DNA of 64,000 bases from Mesorhizobium japonicum MAFF 303099 (GCF_000009625.1 NC_002678.2:5984001-6048000), one strand, 5' to 3'; positions 8,543 to 18,168 are shown, numbered from the stretch's first letter. The notes: generated from the letters alone by a model not told the origin. Numbers and translations: made by a program.

Positions 8543-9898
8543 TCAGACGCTTTCGAGATAGGTCTCGATCTCGAAATCGCTGACATTGAGCGCGAAGGTG
8601 TTCAACTCCTGGCGTTTGCAGGCGACGAAGGAGTCGCGCAGGATCGCTGGGAAAATCTCCGCCACATGCGTGCCGCTTTCGAAGGTGGCGATCGCGGATG
8701 CCCAGTCCGGCGGCAGCTTGGCTGGTACTGCACCTTGCCCGTCGCTCCCGGTCGGCTCGCCCGGCGACATCTGCCTTTCGATGCCGATCAGCGCGGCGCC
8801 CAAAATGGCGGCAAGCACCAGATAGGGATTGGCGTCAGCGCCCGACACGCGATGCTCGATCCGGCGCGCCCCGGCCGGACCGCCGGGAATGCGGATCGCC
8901 ACCATGCGGTTCTCGTAGCCCCAGGCGACCGCGGTCGGCGCATAGGAGCGCGGGCGAAGCCTGCGGTAGGAATTGAAGTGCGGCGCAAACACCAGCGTGC
9001 TCTCGGCCATCGCCGCCAGCAGCCCGCCGACCGCGTGGCGCATGGTTTGCGAGCCCTGATCGGTACCATCGTCGAACACGTTGCGGCCTTCGGCGTCGAC
9101 CAGACTGAAATGGACGTGAAAACCGTTGCCGGCCCGGTCGCCATAGGGTTTGGCCATGAAGCAGGCGGCAAAGCCGTGCTTGCGGGCAATGCCCTTCACC
9201 GTGCGCTTGAACAGCACCGCGTCGTCGGCCGCCCGCAGGGCGTCGGCGACATGGTTCAGATTGATCTCGAACTGGCCGACGCCGTTTTCGGCAATCGCCG
9301 TGTCGACGGGAATGCCTTGCGCCCGACAGGCTTCATAGACGTCGTGGATGAAGGCCTCGAAATCGTCGATCTCGTCGATCGACAGCGCCGCGTCGGAATC
9401 GAGACGCCGCCCGGTGACCGGTGACACCGGCCCGACCGGCCGCTGCGATTGCGGATCGACCAGATAGAATTCGAGTTCCGTCGCCGCGACCGGGGTCAGG
9501 CCGAGCGCCTTGTAGCGGTCGAGGATGCGGGCCAGCGCCCGCCGGGGGTCGCCGAGATAGGGCGCGCCGCTTTCGTCGGCGAGCCAGAGCGGAACGAGTG
9601 CCGTCGGATGCGCCGTCCAGTCCACCGGCAGGATGCCGCGTCCCGTCCATTGGCAGAGCCCATCGGCATCGCCGGTCGAGAAAACCAGGCTGTTGCCTTC
9701 GATGTCCTCGCCCCAGATGTCGAGCCCGATCAGCGAATAGGGCATGCGCAGCTTGCCTTCCAGCGCCTTGCGGGCCTGCTCCACGGGTATGCGTTTTCCC
9801 CGCATGACGCCGTTGAGGTCGCACACCGCCGCCCTCAGACTCTGTATGTCGCTTCTGCTTTCAAGCCAGCTCAGAACGTCCGCAATTGCATCGCTCAA
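8543..9898 (-). CDS. Glutamine synthetase-family protein (gamma-glutamyl-amine ligase, PuuA-like)
   Basis: A 451-residue ATP-dependent ligase of the glutamine synthetase fold: N-terminal beta-grasp domain, then the catalytic domain with GNGFHVHFSL (metal and glutamate site) and ENRMVAIRIPG. This size and pattern fit the gamma-glutamylputrescine synthetase group, which joins glutamate to amines, rather than GlnA I. The start is TTG at 9898: AGAGG lies eight bases upstream and the next in-frame ATG is about 30 codons inside the conserved domain. It converges with the RpiR gene, four bases apart. The GntR gene upstream on the same strand may control it. The amine acted on cannot be read from the sequence. 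Confidence 0.8.
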   Translation of the reverse strand: MSDAIADVLSWLESRSDIQSLRAAVCDLNGVMRGKRIPVEQARKALEGKLRMPYSLIGLDIWGEDIEGNSLVFSTGDADGLCQWTGRGILPVDWTAHPTALVPLWLADESGAPYLGDPRRALARILDRYKALGLTPVAATELEFYLVDPQSQRPVGPVSPVTGRRLDSDAALSIDEIDDFEAFIHDVYEACRAQGIPVDTAIAENGVGQFEINLNHVADALRAADDAVLFKRTVKGIARKHGFAACFMAKPYGDRAGNGFHVHFSLVDAEGRNVFDDGTDQGSQTMRHAVGGLLAAMAESTLVFAPHFNSYRRLRPRSYAPTAVAWGYENRMVAIRIPGGPAGARRIEHRVSGADANPYLVLAAILGAALIGIERQMSPGEPTGSDGQGAVPAKLPPDWASAIATFESGTHVAEIFPAILRDSFVACKRQELNTFALNVSDFEIETYLESV

Positions 9899-10164
9899 TT
9901 TTAAAACCTCTGGTTTTCGAAGGTGCCAAAGCCCTGCCGGCTGCGCTATCCCTGATAAAAATTCTTGTGAGTTTTCGGAAAGCCTATCCGGCTGCTGCCG
10001 GACATTTTTCCTTATTTTTTCAAGTCACTAGCTGGGATATCGGGAGGCATTTCAAAACCAATTGCGCGATCTGCGATCGCAACATAGAGGCAAGAAGGCG
10101 GAAAGCCAAGGGGCATTCGGCATGCACGATCGGCCTTGGGTCGAGCGGCTATCACCCTCCAACC

Positions 10165-10863
10165 CTAGCCTCTGGCTCCCGGAAATCTGGCCTGCCGCAG
10201 GATGTGCGCCGCGCCTTCGTCTATGTCGCGAACGATGGCTGCACGAGCACGCGCCGCGTCCTGCGCCTCGATCGCGGCGACGACTTCCTCGTGATAGTCG
10301 ATGTCGAGGATGGAGGCGAGATCGTCCTCGAACCCCATGGCGAGGTTCCTGAGGAAGGGGCCGACCTGCATCCACACGGTCTCGATCAGGAAGATCATCT
10401 GCTCGTTGCCGCAATGGCGATAGATCGAGAATTTGAAGGCGTAGTTCTTCCTGAGATAGTCGTCGATATCGCCCTCGCGCGCCGCCAGGGTCAATTCGCT
10501 GCTGTGGCGTCGGATCGTCCGCAGATTGTTGCCGTTGACGAGTTTTGTGGCGAGCTCGGTCGCCGAGCCTTCCAGGATCGTGCGCACGGCGGTCAATTGC
10601 GAAAACCGTTCGGCTGAAATGACAGGCACCTCGACACTGCCGTTCGGCATCGGGCTCAGCGCCCGCAATGCCTGCAGCCGCATGAATGCGCTGCGCACCG
10701 GCATGTCGCTGGTGCCGAGTTCCTTGGCGAGCTTGCGCGACGTCAGCTTCTGGCCCGGCGTGAACTGGCCCGACATCAGCGCCCGCACAAGCTCCAGATA
10801 GACCTTCTCATGCAGGGGCACGCTGTCGATGGCGCTCAACCCGAATTGTGTCCTGTCGGCCAT
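10165..10863 (-). CDS. GntR-family transcriptional regulator, FCD type
   Basis: A 232-residue regulator. Residues 15-80 form a winged helix (SVPLHEKVYLELVRALMSGQ, then KLTSRKLAKELGTSDMPVRS), and residues 90-220 form an all-helical FCD effector domain with AVRTILEGSATELA and a histidine-rich metal-site region (IYRHCGNEQ). FCD regulators usually bind carboxylic acids or amino acids. ATG 10863 gives the normal spacing to the winged helix; the longer frame starts at a TTG with no ribosome site. Its likely target is the glutamine-synthetase-like gene downstream, 266 bases away, but no operator was recognised. Confidence 0.85.
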   Translation of the reverse strand: MADRTQFGLSAIDSVPLHEKVYLELVRALMSGQFTPGQKLTSRKLAKELGTSDMPVRSAFMRLQALRALSPMPNGSVEVPVISAERFSQLTAVRTILEGSATELATKLVNGNNLRTIRRHSSELTLAAREGDIDDYLRKNYAFKFSIYRHCGNEQMIFLIETVWMQVGPFLRNLAMGFEDDLASILDIDYHEEVVAAIEAQDAARARAAIVRDIDEGAAHILRQARFPGARG

Positions 10864-11250
10864 TGGCGGGGGCGCTACTTCGTTCTGAAATCTGGCCTGA
10901 CGACGGCAGCCGCAGATGATCCTGATTGGGCCGAGCACGGCGGACGCCGAAGTCAGCGATATATCGGCGCATGATAGACACCTCAATCGTTACGCCGCAA
11001 GCCGTCAGCGATGCCGCCAGGGGCAGGTCGCGCGGCACGAAGGTGGCGCACGCGGTAGTCGCGTAGCAGTTTGCAATATCGCGATCACAAATCTTGACCT
11101 TGCGCGCACTTGCACGTCCGGCCGCTCTCTGGCTTTTTGGGGCACCCATCCGAACGGACTGATTCGCGTCATGCCGCTCGATTGCAATGTCCTAGAGGCA
11201 GTCTGCGGATGGGTCGTGAAGCGCGCGCAATTGGCGAAGGAGAAGCAGGC
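10864..11250. other. Intergenic region, no gene recognised
   Basis: The 387 bases between the GntR start and ftsZ hold no convincing coding frame. They must contain the divergent GntR and ftsZ promoters. A TTGACC at 11094-11099 points toward ftsZ, but no good -10 partner was seen. No repeat or RNA structure was recognised. Confidence 0.4.
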
Positions 11251-12282
11251 ATGGCCGAGTTCAAGAAGCCGGAAATCTCCGAGATGAGGCCCAAGATCAC
11301 TGTTATCGGTGTCGGCGGCGGTGGCGGCAACGCCATCAACAATATGATCGCGGAGCAGCTTCAGGGAACCGAATTCATTGCCGCCAACACCGATGCCCAG
11401 GCGCTGACCATGTCGAAGGCGACGCGGCTGATCCAGCTCGGCGCGCATGTCACGGAAGGGCTGGGCGCCGGCTCGCTGCCCGAGATTGGCCGCGCGGCGG
11501 CCGAGGAATCGCTCGACGAGATCATGGATCATCTGGCGGGCACGCATATGTGTTTCGTCACCGCCGGCATGGGCGGGGGCACCGGCACCGGCGCTGCCCC
11601 GGTCATCGCGCAGGCGGCGCGCAAGGCCGGCATCCTGACGGTGGGCGTCGTCACCAAGCCCTTCACCTTCGAGGGCCGGCGCCGGATGCAGATGGCCGAG
11701 GAGGGCATCGAGCGGCTGCGCGAAGCCGCTGACACGGTGATCGTCATCCCGAACCAGAACCTGTTTAGGATCGCCGATGCCAAGACCACCTTCGCCGATG
11801 CGTTCGTGATCGCCGACCGGGTGCTTTATTCCGGCGTCAGCTGCATCACCGATCTCATCGTCAAGGAAGGCCTGATCAATCTCGACTTCGCCGACGTTAA
11901 ATCGGTCATGCGCGGCATGGGCCGCGCCATGATGGGAACCGGCGAGGCGTCGGGCGAAAGCCGGGCGATGAAGGCGGCCGAAGCCGCGATCGCCAACCCG
12001 CTGCTCGACGAAGTGTCAATGAAAGGCGCCAAGGGCGTGCTGGTGTCGATATCGGGCGGCCGCGACATGACCCTGTTCGAGGTCGACGAGGCCGCTACGC
12101 GCATCCGCGAGGAGGTCTACGAGGATGCCGATATCATCGTCGGCGCTATCTTCGACAAGAGCATGGAAGGCCGTTTCAGGGTCTCGGTGGTGGCGACCGG
12201 TCTCGATAGGGCGATCGGCGATGCAGATGCCGGCATCGCGCATGACCATTCCATGCCGTCCGCCGCGCGGATCTTGCAGTAG
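11251..12282 (+). CDS. ftsZ: Short FtsZ paralogue (FtsZ2 type)
   Basis: A 343-residue tubulin-like GTPase. It has the nucleotide region [17 protein letters not shown] (16-32), the tubulin signature [12 protein letters not shown] (106-117) and the T7 catalytic loop [11 protein letters not shown] (near 210). The polymerising fold is therefore complete. The chain ends about 18 residues after the fold and lacks the long linker and C-terminal conserved peptide by which housekeeping FtsZ binds FtsA and other division proteins. S. meliloti carries a similar short, dispensable FtsZ2 (recalled). ATG 11251 follows GAAGGAGAAGC; the longer frame adds unrelated sequence. It is not beside ftsA/ftsQ, which also marks it as a secondary copy. 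Confidence 0.9.
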   Translation: MAEFKKPEISEMRPKITVIGVGGGGGNAINNMIAEQLQGTEFIAANTDAQALTMSKATRLIQLGAHVTEGLGAGSLPEIGRAAAEESLDEIMDHLAGTHMCFVTAGMGGGTGTGAAPVIAQAARKAGILTVGVVTKPFTFEGRRRMQMAEEGIERLREAADTVIVIPNQNLFRIADAKTTFADAFVIADRVLYSGVSCITDLIVKEGLINLDFADVKSVMRGMGRAMMGTGEASGESRAMKAAEAAIANPLLDEVSMKGAKGVLVSISGGRDMTLFEVDEAATRIREEVYEDADIIVGAIFDKSMEGRFRVSVVATGLDRAIGDADAGIAHDHSMPSAARILQ

Positions 12283-12298
12283 GCTTTTTCTCTTCGGA

Positions 12299-13141
12299 TT
12301 GACGGAGCCTCGGACATCTCTCGACGCGCTGGCGGCACTGGTTCAGGGCGCCATCACGGCAAACCTGTCGGAGGCGTCGACCGCCGGTCTCGTGGCGCTG
12401 GAGGAACGCGCGGCGCGCAGCAGCGAATGCCTGGAAATCCTGGCATCGGTGCCGCCGCTCGCCGTCATCATCCGCTACGGCGAGGCCCGCAAGACGGAAA
12501 CCGCTCGCCTGTCAGGCCTGCTGGAGCGGCTGATTATCGAGGGCGGCATCGCGCTCGCCTACGCCGCGCGCGACCTCGACGCTCAGGCTTCGGCGGCGCT
12601 GGTTGGCGCCATGCGCAAGGCCGATGAGGCGATCAAGCTCGTCGAACCGGAACAGGACGTCCTAGACGCCTGGCGCAACGGACTGGCAGCGGTGCTCGAC
12701 GGATCGCGGTCGACGGCGCTGGTGGCCGGCTGCGCCGCGCACCTGCTCTACGAAGCTGGCCATCTGTCCGCCGAAGCCGCAGCTGGCCTGATCGAGCGGC
12801 GCCTCTCTCCGGGCACGCCGGTCACCGAGGCCGCGGGCTTCTTCGAGGGCTTCTTCAGCACTGCCGGTCAAAGGCTGATCTATGATGAAAGCCTGCGTGG
12901 CGCGGTTGATGCCTGGCTCAAATCCCTCGACGAAGACGCCTTCATCGCGCACCTGCCGCTGCTGCGCCGGGTGTTTTCGCATCTGGATTCGATGGAGCGG
13001 CGGCGATTGATCGAAGCGGTGCTTGGCCGTGTCCGGCGCTTGCCGGTAGGGCTGACGTCGACACCAAACGGCGATGAGGCCTGGCGCCGGCATCTCGAAC
13101 GGCTTGGACCTTTGCTGATGAGTGGGAACGGCAATGGATGA
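12299..13141 (+). pseudogene. C-terminal remnant of a DUF5682-like protein
   Basis: The open frame after the ftsZ stop encodes about 280 residues of helical, alanine-rich sequence that resembles the end of DUF5682 proteins: VPPLAVIIRYGEARKTETA, then LLERLIIEGGIALAYAARDL and LPLLRRVFSHLDSMERRRL. Those proteins normally exceed 700 residues and precede a VWA gene, as here. No ATG or ribosome site lies near the front; only a TTG at 12299 is available, 17 bases after ftsZ. The likely explanation is a deletion that joined ftsZ to the interior of this gene. It could still be expressed by read-through, since the VWA start overlaps its stop. The family call is from memory. Confidence 0.5.
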
Positions 13142-14369
13142 CCAAGTCGACATCGGCGAAACGGAGCCCGCCGGCGACAGCCGGGAGCGTCGCTGGCGGC
13201 TGGCGATCGGTGCCGACGACCAGTCCTCCCCAGCGCTGTCAGACACCGACAAGCGGCTGTCGGCGGCGCTCGATGCGCTCTATGGCGATGGTGCCGGCGA
13301 TACGACCGCCGATCCGCGCAAGCGGCGCGGCGGGCTCGGCCGCTCGGCGCCCCGGGTGGCGCAATGGATGGGCGATATCAGGTCGTTCTTTCCTGCGCAG
13401 GTCGTGCAGATCGTCCAGAAGGATGCGTTCGAGCGGCTCAATCTGAAGCAGATGCTGATGGAGCCGGAATTCCTCAAGGCGATCGAGGCTGACGTCAATC
13501 TCGTCGCCGACCTGATCTCGCTGCGTTCGGTCATGCCGGCCAAGACCAAGGATATAGCGCGCACCATCATCGCCGATATCGTCGCCAAGCTGATGCAGCG
13601 GTTGGAACAGAAGACCGCCGAGGCGATCCGCGGCGCGCTCGACCGGTCGCAACGCACCAACCGTCCACGCCAGCGCGACATCGACTGGCCGCGCACCATC
13701 TCGGCCAACCTTCGCCATTACCAGGCCGAGCACAAGACCATCGTGCCGGAGAGGCTGGTCGGCTTCATGCGCAAGCAGCGTAGACTGGTCGACCTGGACG
13801 AGGTGGTGCTGTGCGTCGACCAGTCCGGCTCGATGGCAAGTTCGGTGATCTACGCCTCGATATTCGCCGCCGTGATGGCTTCCTTGCCTGTGGTGCGGAC
13901 CAAGCTCGTCTGCTTCGATACGGCGATCGTCGACCTGACCGAGGAACTCAGCGATCCCGTCGAGGTCCTGTTCGGCGTGCAGCTTGGCGGCGGCACCGAC
14001 ATCAACCAGGCCGTCGCCTATTGCGCCGACCGTATCGAGCGGCCGACCAAGTCGCATATGGTGCTGATCACCGACCTTTATGAGGGCGGCAACGGCCAGG
14101 AATTGCTGCAGCGGCTGGCGTCACTCGTTCGCTCCGGCGTCAATGTCGTGGTGCTTCTGGCGCTAACCGATCAGGGCAGGCCGGGCTATGACCCGAAGAT
14201 GGCAGGCTCCGTGGCAGCGCTCGGCATCCCGGTCTTCACCTGCACGCCGGATCTGTTTCCCGACATGATGGCAGCGGCCTTGCGACGGGAAGATGTCAGC
14301 GCATGGGCGGCAGGCGCCGACATCAAGCTGGTTCGCGCCGAGGACGACAGTCCGGCGGCCAACCCGTAA
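13134..14369 (+). CDS. VWA domain-containing protein
   Basis: A 411-residue cytoplasmic protein without a signal peptide. The N-terminal 220 residues are helical and charged; the C-terminal half is a von Willebrand A domain with an intact metal site: DQSGSMASS (DxSxS) near residue 226, then GGGTDINQAV, and a late aspartate in ITDLYEGG. In other bacteria such proteins lie in MoxR ATPase/DUF5691/DUF5682/VWA operons and are thought to act as chaperone-like partners of the MoxR ATPase. Here only the tail of the DUF5682 gene remains and no MoxR gene is in view. ATG 13134 overlaps the upstream stop by eight bases. Confidence 0.85.
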   Translation: MDDQVDIGETEPAGDSRERRWRLAIGADDQSSPALSDTDKRLSAALDALYGDGAGDTTADPRKRRGGLGRSAPRVAQWMGDIRSFFPAQVVQIVQKDAFERLNLKQMLMEPEFLKAIEADVNLVADLISLRSVMPAKTKDIARTIIADIVAKLMQRLEQKTAEAIRGALDRSQRTNRPRQRDIDWPRTISANLRHYQAEHKTIVPERLVGFMRKQRRLVDLDEVVLCVDQSGSMASSVIYASIFAAVMASLPVVRTKLVCFDTAIVDLTEELSDPVEVLFGVQLGGGTDINQAVAYCADRIERPTKSHMVLITDLYEGGNGQELLQRLASLVRSGVNVVVLLALTDQGRPGYDPKMAGSVAALGIPVFTCTPDLFPDMMAAALRREDVSAWAAGADIKLVRAEDDSPAANP

Positions 14370-14546
14370 CCACGCGCTCAACCTGGCGCAATCAAAAAAC
14401 GGCAATCCAGAACCTGGCTTGAACAGCCGGCCGTACAGACCTGCACGTCGGCTGGGGCTCCCTCGTATCGCCACTCACGGACATCCGCCAGACGGACGGC
14501 CGAAGCCCGCTTCGGTCGCCATGTCGCGATTTGCACAAGGGGTCGC

Positions 14547-14599
14547 TTGACACCGATCGTCCATTGTGAAAAATTTTGCAGCAACTGATAAAAATATCA
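14547..14599 (+). promoter_or_regulatory. eryD promoter region with candidate operator
   Basis: A perfect TTGACA lies at 14547-14552, with only a weak AT-rich -10 (AAAATT, 14570-14575). Ten bases before the eryD start is the dyad TGATA-AAAA-TATCA (14586-14599). Its position would allow the SorC-family regulator to control its own gene. The AAAAATAT core recurs in the promoter of the DeoR gene (28791-28810). Confidence 0.5.
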
Positions 14600-14609
14600 T
14601 AGGGCGGAA

Positions 14610-15584
14610 ATGGTAGGGTTCGGCAACGGCCTCCTGCGCGACGATGAAACCAGCATGGCGACGCGTGCCGCGTGGCTTCACTATGCCGGCGGCCTGACCC
14701 AGTCCGAGGTCGCCAAGCGGCTGGGGCTGACCAGCCTCAAGGCCCATCGCCTCATCACCAAGGCCAACCAGGAAGGGCTGGTGAAGGTCTATATCGACGG
14801 TGAAGTGTCGGAATGCGTCGAGCTCGAGGACGAACTCTCCCGCCGCTACGGCCTCGATTATTGCGAGGTGGTTCCTGACTTCGATTCCGAGGATCTGCCG
14901 CTCAAGGCGCTCGGCATTGCCGGCGCGCAGTTCCTCAAGCGCGAGATCGAGCGCGGCGAGGAAGCGCTGATCGGCGTCGGCCATGGCCGCACGCTTGCCG
15001 CTTGCGTGGAATATCTGCCGCGCACCTCGACCGACAAGATCCGCTTCGTCTCGCTGCTGGGCGGCCTGACGCGCAAATTCTCGGCCAACCCGCATGACGT
15101 TATTCACCGCCTGGCCGAACGGACGGGCGCCGAAGCCTATGTCATGCCAGTGCCGATGTTCGCCAACACCGCCGAGGACCGCACCGTCCTGCTCGGCCAG
15201 AAGGGCATCAGCGAGGTCTTCGATCTCGCGCGATCCGCTGACCTTCTGTTCGCCGGCATCGGCACCGCCGAGCGCGAGGCGTCGCTGGTCGCCACCGGCA
15301 TGATCGAAAAGGGCGAGATGGAGGAGATCCGCCGCAATGGCGGCGTCGGCGAATTGCTCGGCCATTTCTTCGACGAGGCCGGCAAGGCGGTGGCGACGAC
15401 CGTTTCCGACCGGGCGCTGGCGCTGACGCGTGAGGATATCAGCAGCCGCCGGATCGTCGCCGTCGCCGGCGGCAAGATCAAGGTTCGCGCCATCAAGTCG
15501 GTGCTCGAAGGCCGCTATCTCAAGGGCCTGATAACAGACGAGCGGACGGCGCGATCGCTCGTGGAAGAGACGCCGGTCGGGTAG
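14610..15584 (+). CDS. eryD: SorC/DeoR-type transcriptional regulator of erythritol catabolism
   Basis: A 324-residue regulator: an N-terminal helix-turn-helix in AAWLHYAGGLTQSEVAKRLG and LTSLKAHRLITKANQEG (residues 21-55), followed by a SorC sugar-binding domain (about 65-320) that includes GVGHGRTLAACVEYLP and LLGGLT. EryD of Brucella, about 316 residues, represses the ery operon and is relieved by erythritol or its phosphate. The gene immediately precedes the polyol transporter and catabolic genes. ATG 14610 follows AGGGCGGAA. The dyad at 14586-14599 suggests autoregulation. The naming rests on family and context; other SorC regulators respond to other sugars. Confidence 0.82.
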   Translation: MVGFGNGLLRDDETSMATRAAWLHYAGGLTQSEVAKRLGLTSLKAHRLITKANQEGLVKVYIDGEVSECVELEDELSRRYGLDYCEVVPDFDSEDLPLKALGIAGAQFLKREIERGEEALIGVGHGRTLAACVEYLPRTSTDKIRFVSLLGGLTRKFSANPHDVIHRLAERTGAEAYVMPVPMFANTAEDRTVLLGQKGISEVFDLARSADLLFAGIGTAEREASLVATGMIEKGEMEEIRRNGGVGELLGHFFDEAGKAVATTVSDRALALTREDISSRRIVAVAGGKIKVRAIKSVLEGRYLKGLITDERTARSLVEETPVG

Positions 15585-15630
15585 CCGGTATCGGTTTCAA
15601 TTGAAACTACCCTGTGGAGGAGAAGACAAA

Positions 15631-17076
15631 ATGCATGAGAAAGAGAAAGACCTCATTGATGCCTTCCTGCGCGGACAAGTCGACCGTCGCGGGCTGATCA
15701 AGGGCCTCGGTGCCATGGGCCTTGCCGCCGGCACCGCCGGCACGCTGCTCAATCTGGGGCAGACCCGAGCGCTTGCCGCCGACTTCGACTGGCAGGCGCA
15801 TAAGGGCAAGACCATCAAGCTCCTGCTCAACAAGCACCCCTATGCCGATGCGATGATCGCCGATCTCGAGAACTTCAAGAAGCTGACCGGCATGAACGTC
15901 GTCTATGATGTGTTCCCGGAAGACGTCTATTTCGACAAGGTCACGGCAGCCCTTTCGGCAAGCTCGCCCGAATACGATGCCTTCATGACCGGCGCATACA
16001 TGACCTGGACCTATGGCCCCGCCGGCTGGATCACCGACCTCAACGAATGGATCAAGGATCCGGCCAAGACCAACCCGAACTATGCCTGGGACGACTTCCT
16101 GCCTGGCGTCAAGAATTCTTGTGCCTGGAATGGCAAGCCGGGCGGCGCGCTGGGTTCGGATGATGCCAAGCAGTGGTGCATTCCGTGGGGCTTCGAACAG
16201 AACAACATCACCTACAACAAGGCGATGTTCGACAAGGCCGGCGTCACCATTCCCGGCAACATGGACGAGATGGTTGCCGCGGCGGCCAAGCTCACCAAGG
16301 ATGTCGGTGGCGGCGTCTACGGCATCGGCGTGCGTGGCTCCCGCTCCTGGGCGACAATCCATCCGGGCTTCCTGTCGGCCTACGCCAATTTTGACCAGAA
16401 GGACCTCAACGTTTCGGCAGACGGCAAATTGTCGGCCGCGATGAACACCGCCCAGTCCAAGGCTTTCCACAAGCAGTGGGTTCAGATGATCCAGGAGAGC
16501 GGCCCCAAGGACTGGTCGACCTACACCTGGTATCAGGTCGGCACCGATCTCGGCGCCGGCGCCTCGGCGATGATCTTCGACGCCGATATCCTCGGTTACT
16601 TCATGAATGGCGGCGACAACAAGATGGCCGGCAAGCTCGCCTTCGCAAGCTTCAAGGCCAACCCGGCAGCCAAGGCGGCGACACCCAACATCTGGATCTG
16701 GTCGCTGGCGATGTCCAATTTCTCGAAGGACAAGGACGCCACATGGTATTTCATGCAATGGGCCTCCGGGCCGGAGCATGGGCTGTTCGGCGCGACCAAG
16801 ATGGACTTCGTCAATCCGGTCCGCCAGTCGGTCTGGAAGGACGAGATGTTCCGCGAGAAACTGAACAAGAGCTATCCCGGCTATGTCGAGATGTTCGACG
16901 CCTCGGCGCCCGGCGCCTCGATCAAGTTCACGGCGCAGCCGCTGTTCTTCGATCTCACCACCGAATGGGCGGCGACGCTGCAGAAGATGGTAGCCAAGGA
17001 GGTGCCGATCGACGAAGGCCTCGACAAGCTCGCCGAAAGCATCAACGGCCAGCTCAAGGAAGCCGGACTCGGCTAA
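15631..17076 (+). CDS. Polyol/sugar ABC transporter substrate-binding protein, family 1
   Basis: A 481-residue periplasmic binding protein of the maltose-type SBP_bac_1 family. Its leader is of twin-arginine type: VDRRGLIKGLGAMGLAAGT around residues 17-35, cleaved near ALAA. The mature part opens KTIKLLLNKHPYADAM. It should capture the polyol for the two permeases downstream. In S. meliloti the equivalent mptABCDE system moves erythritol, ribitol and L-arabitol. ATG 15631 has GTGGAGG upstream; the TTG at 15601 lacks one. A strong hairpin after the gene may keep its mRNA level above that of the membrane genes. Confidence 0.9.
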   Translation: MHEKEKDLIDAFLRGQVDRRGLIKGLGAMGLAAGTAGTLLNLGQTRALAADFDWQAHKGKTIKLLLNKHPYADAMIADLENFKKLTGMNVVYDVFPEDVYFDKVTAALSASSPEYDAFMTGAYMTWTYGPAGWITDLNEWIKDPAKTNPNYAWDDFLPGVKNSCAWNGKPGGALGSDDAKQWCIPWGFEQNNITYNKAMFDKAGVTIPGNMDEMVAAAAKLTKDVGGGVYGIGVRGSRSWATIHPGFLSAYANFDQKDLNVSADGKLSAAMNTAQSKAFHKQWVQMIQESGPKDWSTYTWYQVGTDLGAGASAMIFDADILGYFMNGGDNKMAGKLAFASFKANPAAKAATPNIWIWSLAMSNFSKDKDATWYFMQWASGPEHGLFGATKMDFVNPVRQSVWKDEMFREKLNKSYPGYVEMFDASAPGASIKFTAQPLFFDLTTEWAATLQKMVAKEVPIDEGLDKLAESINGQLKEAGLG

Positions 17077-17082
17077 GTCGCA

Positions 17083-17117
17083 ACGAGTGCCGGCCTGCCT
17101 GGCGGGCCGGCCCTCGT
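17083..17117 (+). terminator. Intra-operon hairpin after the binding-protein gene
   Basis: Arms ACGAGTGCCGGCC (17083-17095) and GGCCGGCCCTCGT (17105-17117) pair with one mismatch around a nine-base loop, seven bases past the stop. There is no real T-run, so it is more likely an mRNA-stabilising or attenuating hairpin than a full terminator. Confidence 0.55.
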
Positions 17118-17235
17118 CACACCTTTTCACGTTTGCGATGCGGTGCCGGAAGGTGACCGCTATTTCGCCCGACCGGTCGCCTTGCTCCCTTGGGCGGCCG
17201 GCAGGGCGAAGCGACAGCGATAACGGAGCAACTCG

Positions 17236-18159
17236 ATGACTGCGGTGGTATCGCAAAGGCCCAAGCCATCCGGCTTCAGGATCAGCAAGAAGGTGCTGCC
17301 CTATGTGCTCAGCCTGCCGGCCTTGCTCGTCTGCATCGGCATCCTGATCCCGTTCTTGACCTCGGTCGTCTATTCCTTCCAGCGCTACCGGCTAAGCCAG
17401 CCCTGGGCGCGGCAGTTCAACTGGGGCGACAACTACATCTCCTTCTTCACCGATCCGAAATTCTGGAACACGCTCAAGGTGTCGCTGCTCTATGCCGGCA
17501 CCACCGTCGTGCTGGAACTACTTCTCGGCCTCGCCATCGCCATGCTGCTGCAGAAGCGCTCCACACTGAACAATTTCATCTCGATCATGCTGTTGATGCC
17601 GCTAATGACGGCGCCGGCGCTCGCCGCCCTGATGTGGAAGCTGATGACCAATCCCGGCTTTGGCGTCTTGAGCTATCTCGCCAGCCTGATCGGATTGCAG
17701 GATTTCCGCTGGGCCTCGTCGCCGTCGACGGCGCTGTTCACCGTCGTGCTCGTCGACATCTGGGTCTACACGCCCTTCATCATGATCCTGCTGCTCGCCG
17801 GCCTGCGCAGCCTGCCGACGCAGCCCTTCGAAGCGGCCGCGCTCGATGGCGTGCCGCGAAGCTTCGTCTTCTTCCGCATCACACTGCCGATGCTGACGCC
17901 CTACATCCTGACGGCGACTTTGTTCCGGCTGCTCGATTCCATCCAGCAGTTCGATATCATCTATGCGATGACCCAAGGCGGGCCGGGCGACACGCTGACC
18001 GTCTTCCAGGTCGAGGCCTATCTCAACTTCTTCCAGTCGACCAATGTCGGCCGCTCGGCGGCTCTGATGATCATCCTGTGGGCGATCACCTATTTCCTCT
18101 CCAACATCTTCATCAAGAACTGGCTGCGGCTGCGCGAACGCGCCCGTGGCCAGGCATAG
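17236..18159 (+). CDS. Polyol ABC transporter permease, MalF type
   Basis: A 307-residue inner-membrane permease with six predicted helices. The first helix is preceded by KKVLPYVLSLPALLVCIG, and the EAA loop reads EAAALDGVPRSFVFFRITLPML near residue 200, the contact site for the ATPases. It is of the MalF/UgpA type without the large extra periplasmic loop. ATG 17236 follows CGGAGCAACTC. The second permease starts ten bases after its stop. It works with the binding protein at 15631 and the ATPases at 19029 and 20144. Confidence 0.9.
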   Translation: MTAVVSQRPKPSGFRISKKVLPYVLSLPALLVCIGILIPFLTSVVYSFQRYRLSQPWARQFNWGDNYISFFTDPKFWNTLKVSLLYAGTTVVLELLLGLAIAMLLQKRSTLNNFISIMLLMPLMTAPALAALMWKLMTNPGFGVLSYLASLIGLQDFRWASSPSTALFTVVLVDIWVYTPFIMILLLAGLRSLPTQPFEAAALDGVPRSFVFFRITLPMLTPYILTATLFRLLDSIQQFDIIYAMTQGGPGDTLTVFQVEAYLNFFQSTNVGRSAALMIILWAITYFLSNIFIKNWLRLRERARGQA

Positions 18160-18168
18160 GAGGCCGGG

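Noticed and set aside
15607..17256. 549-residue minus-strand frame
   Set aside because: It is antisense to the binding-protein gene and lacks any recognisable domain.
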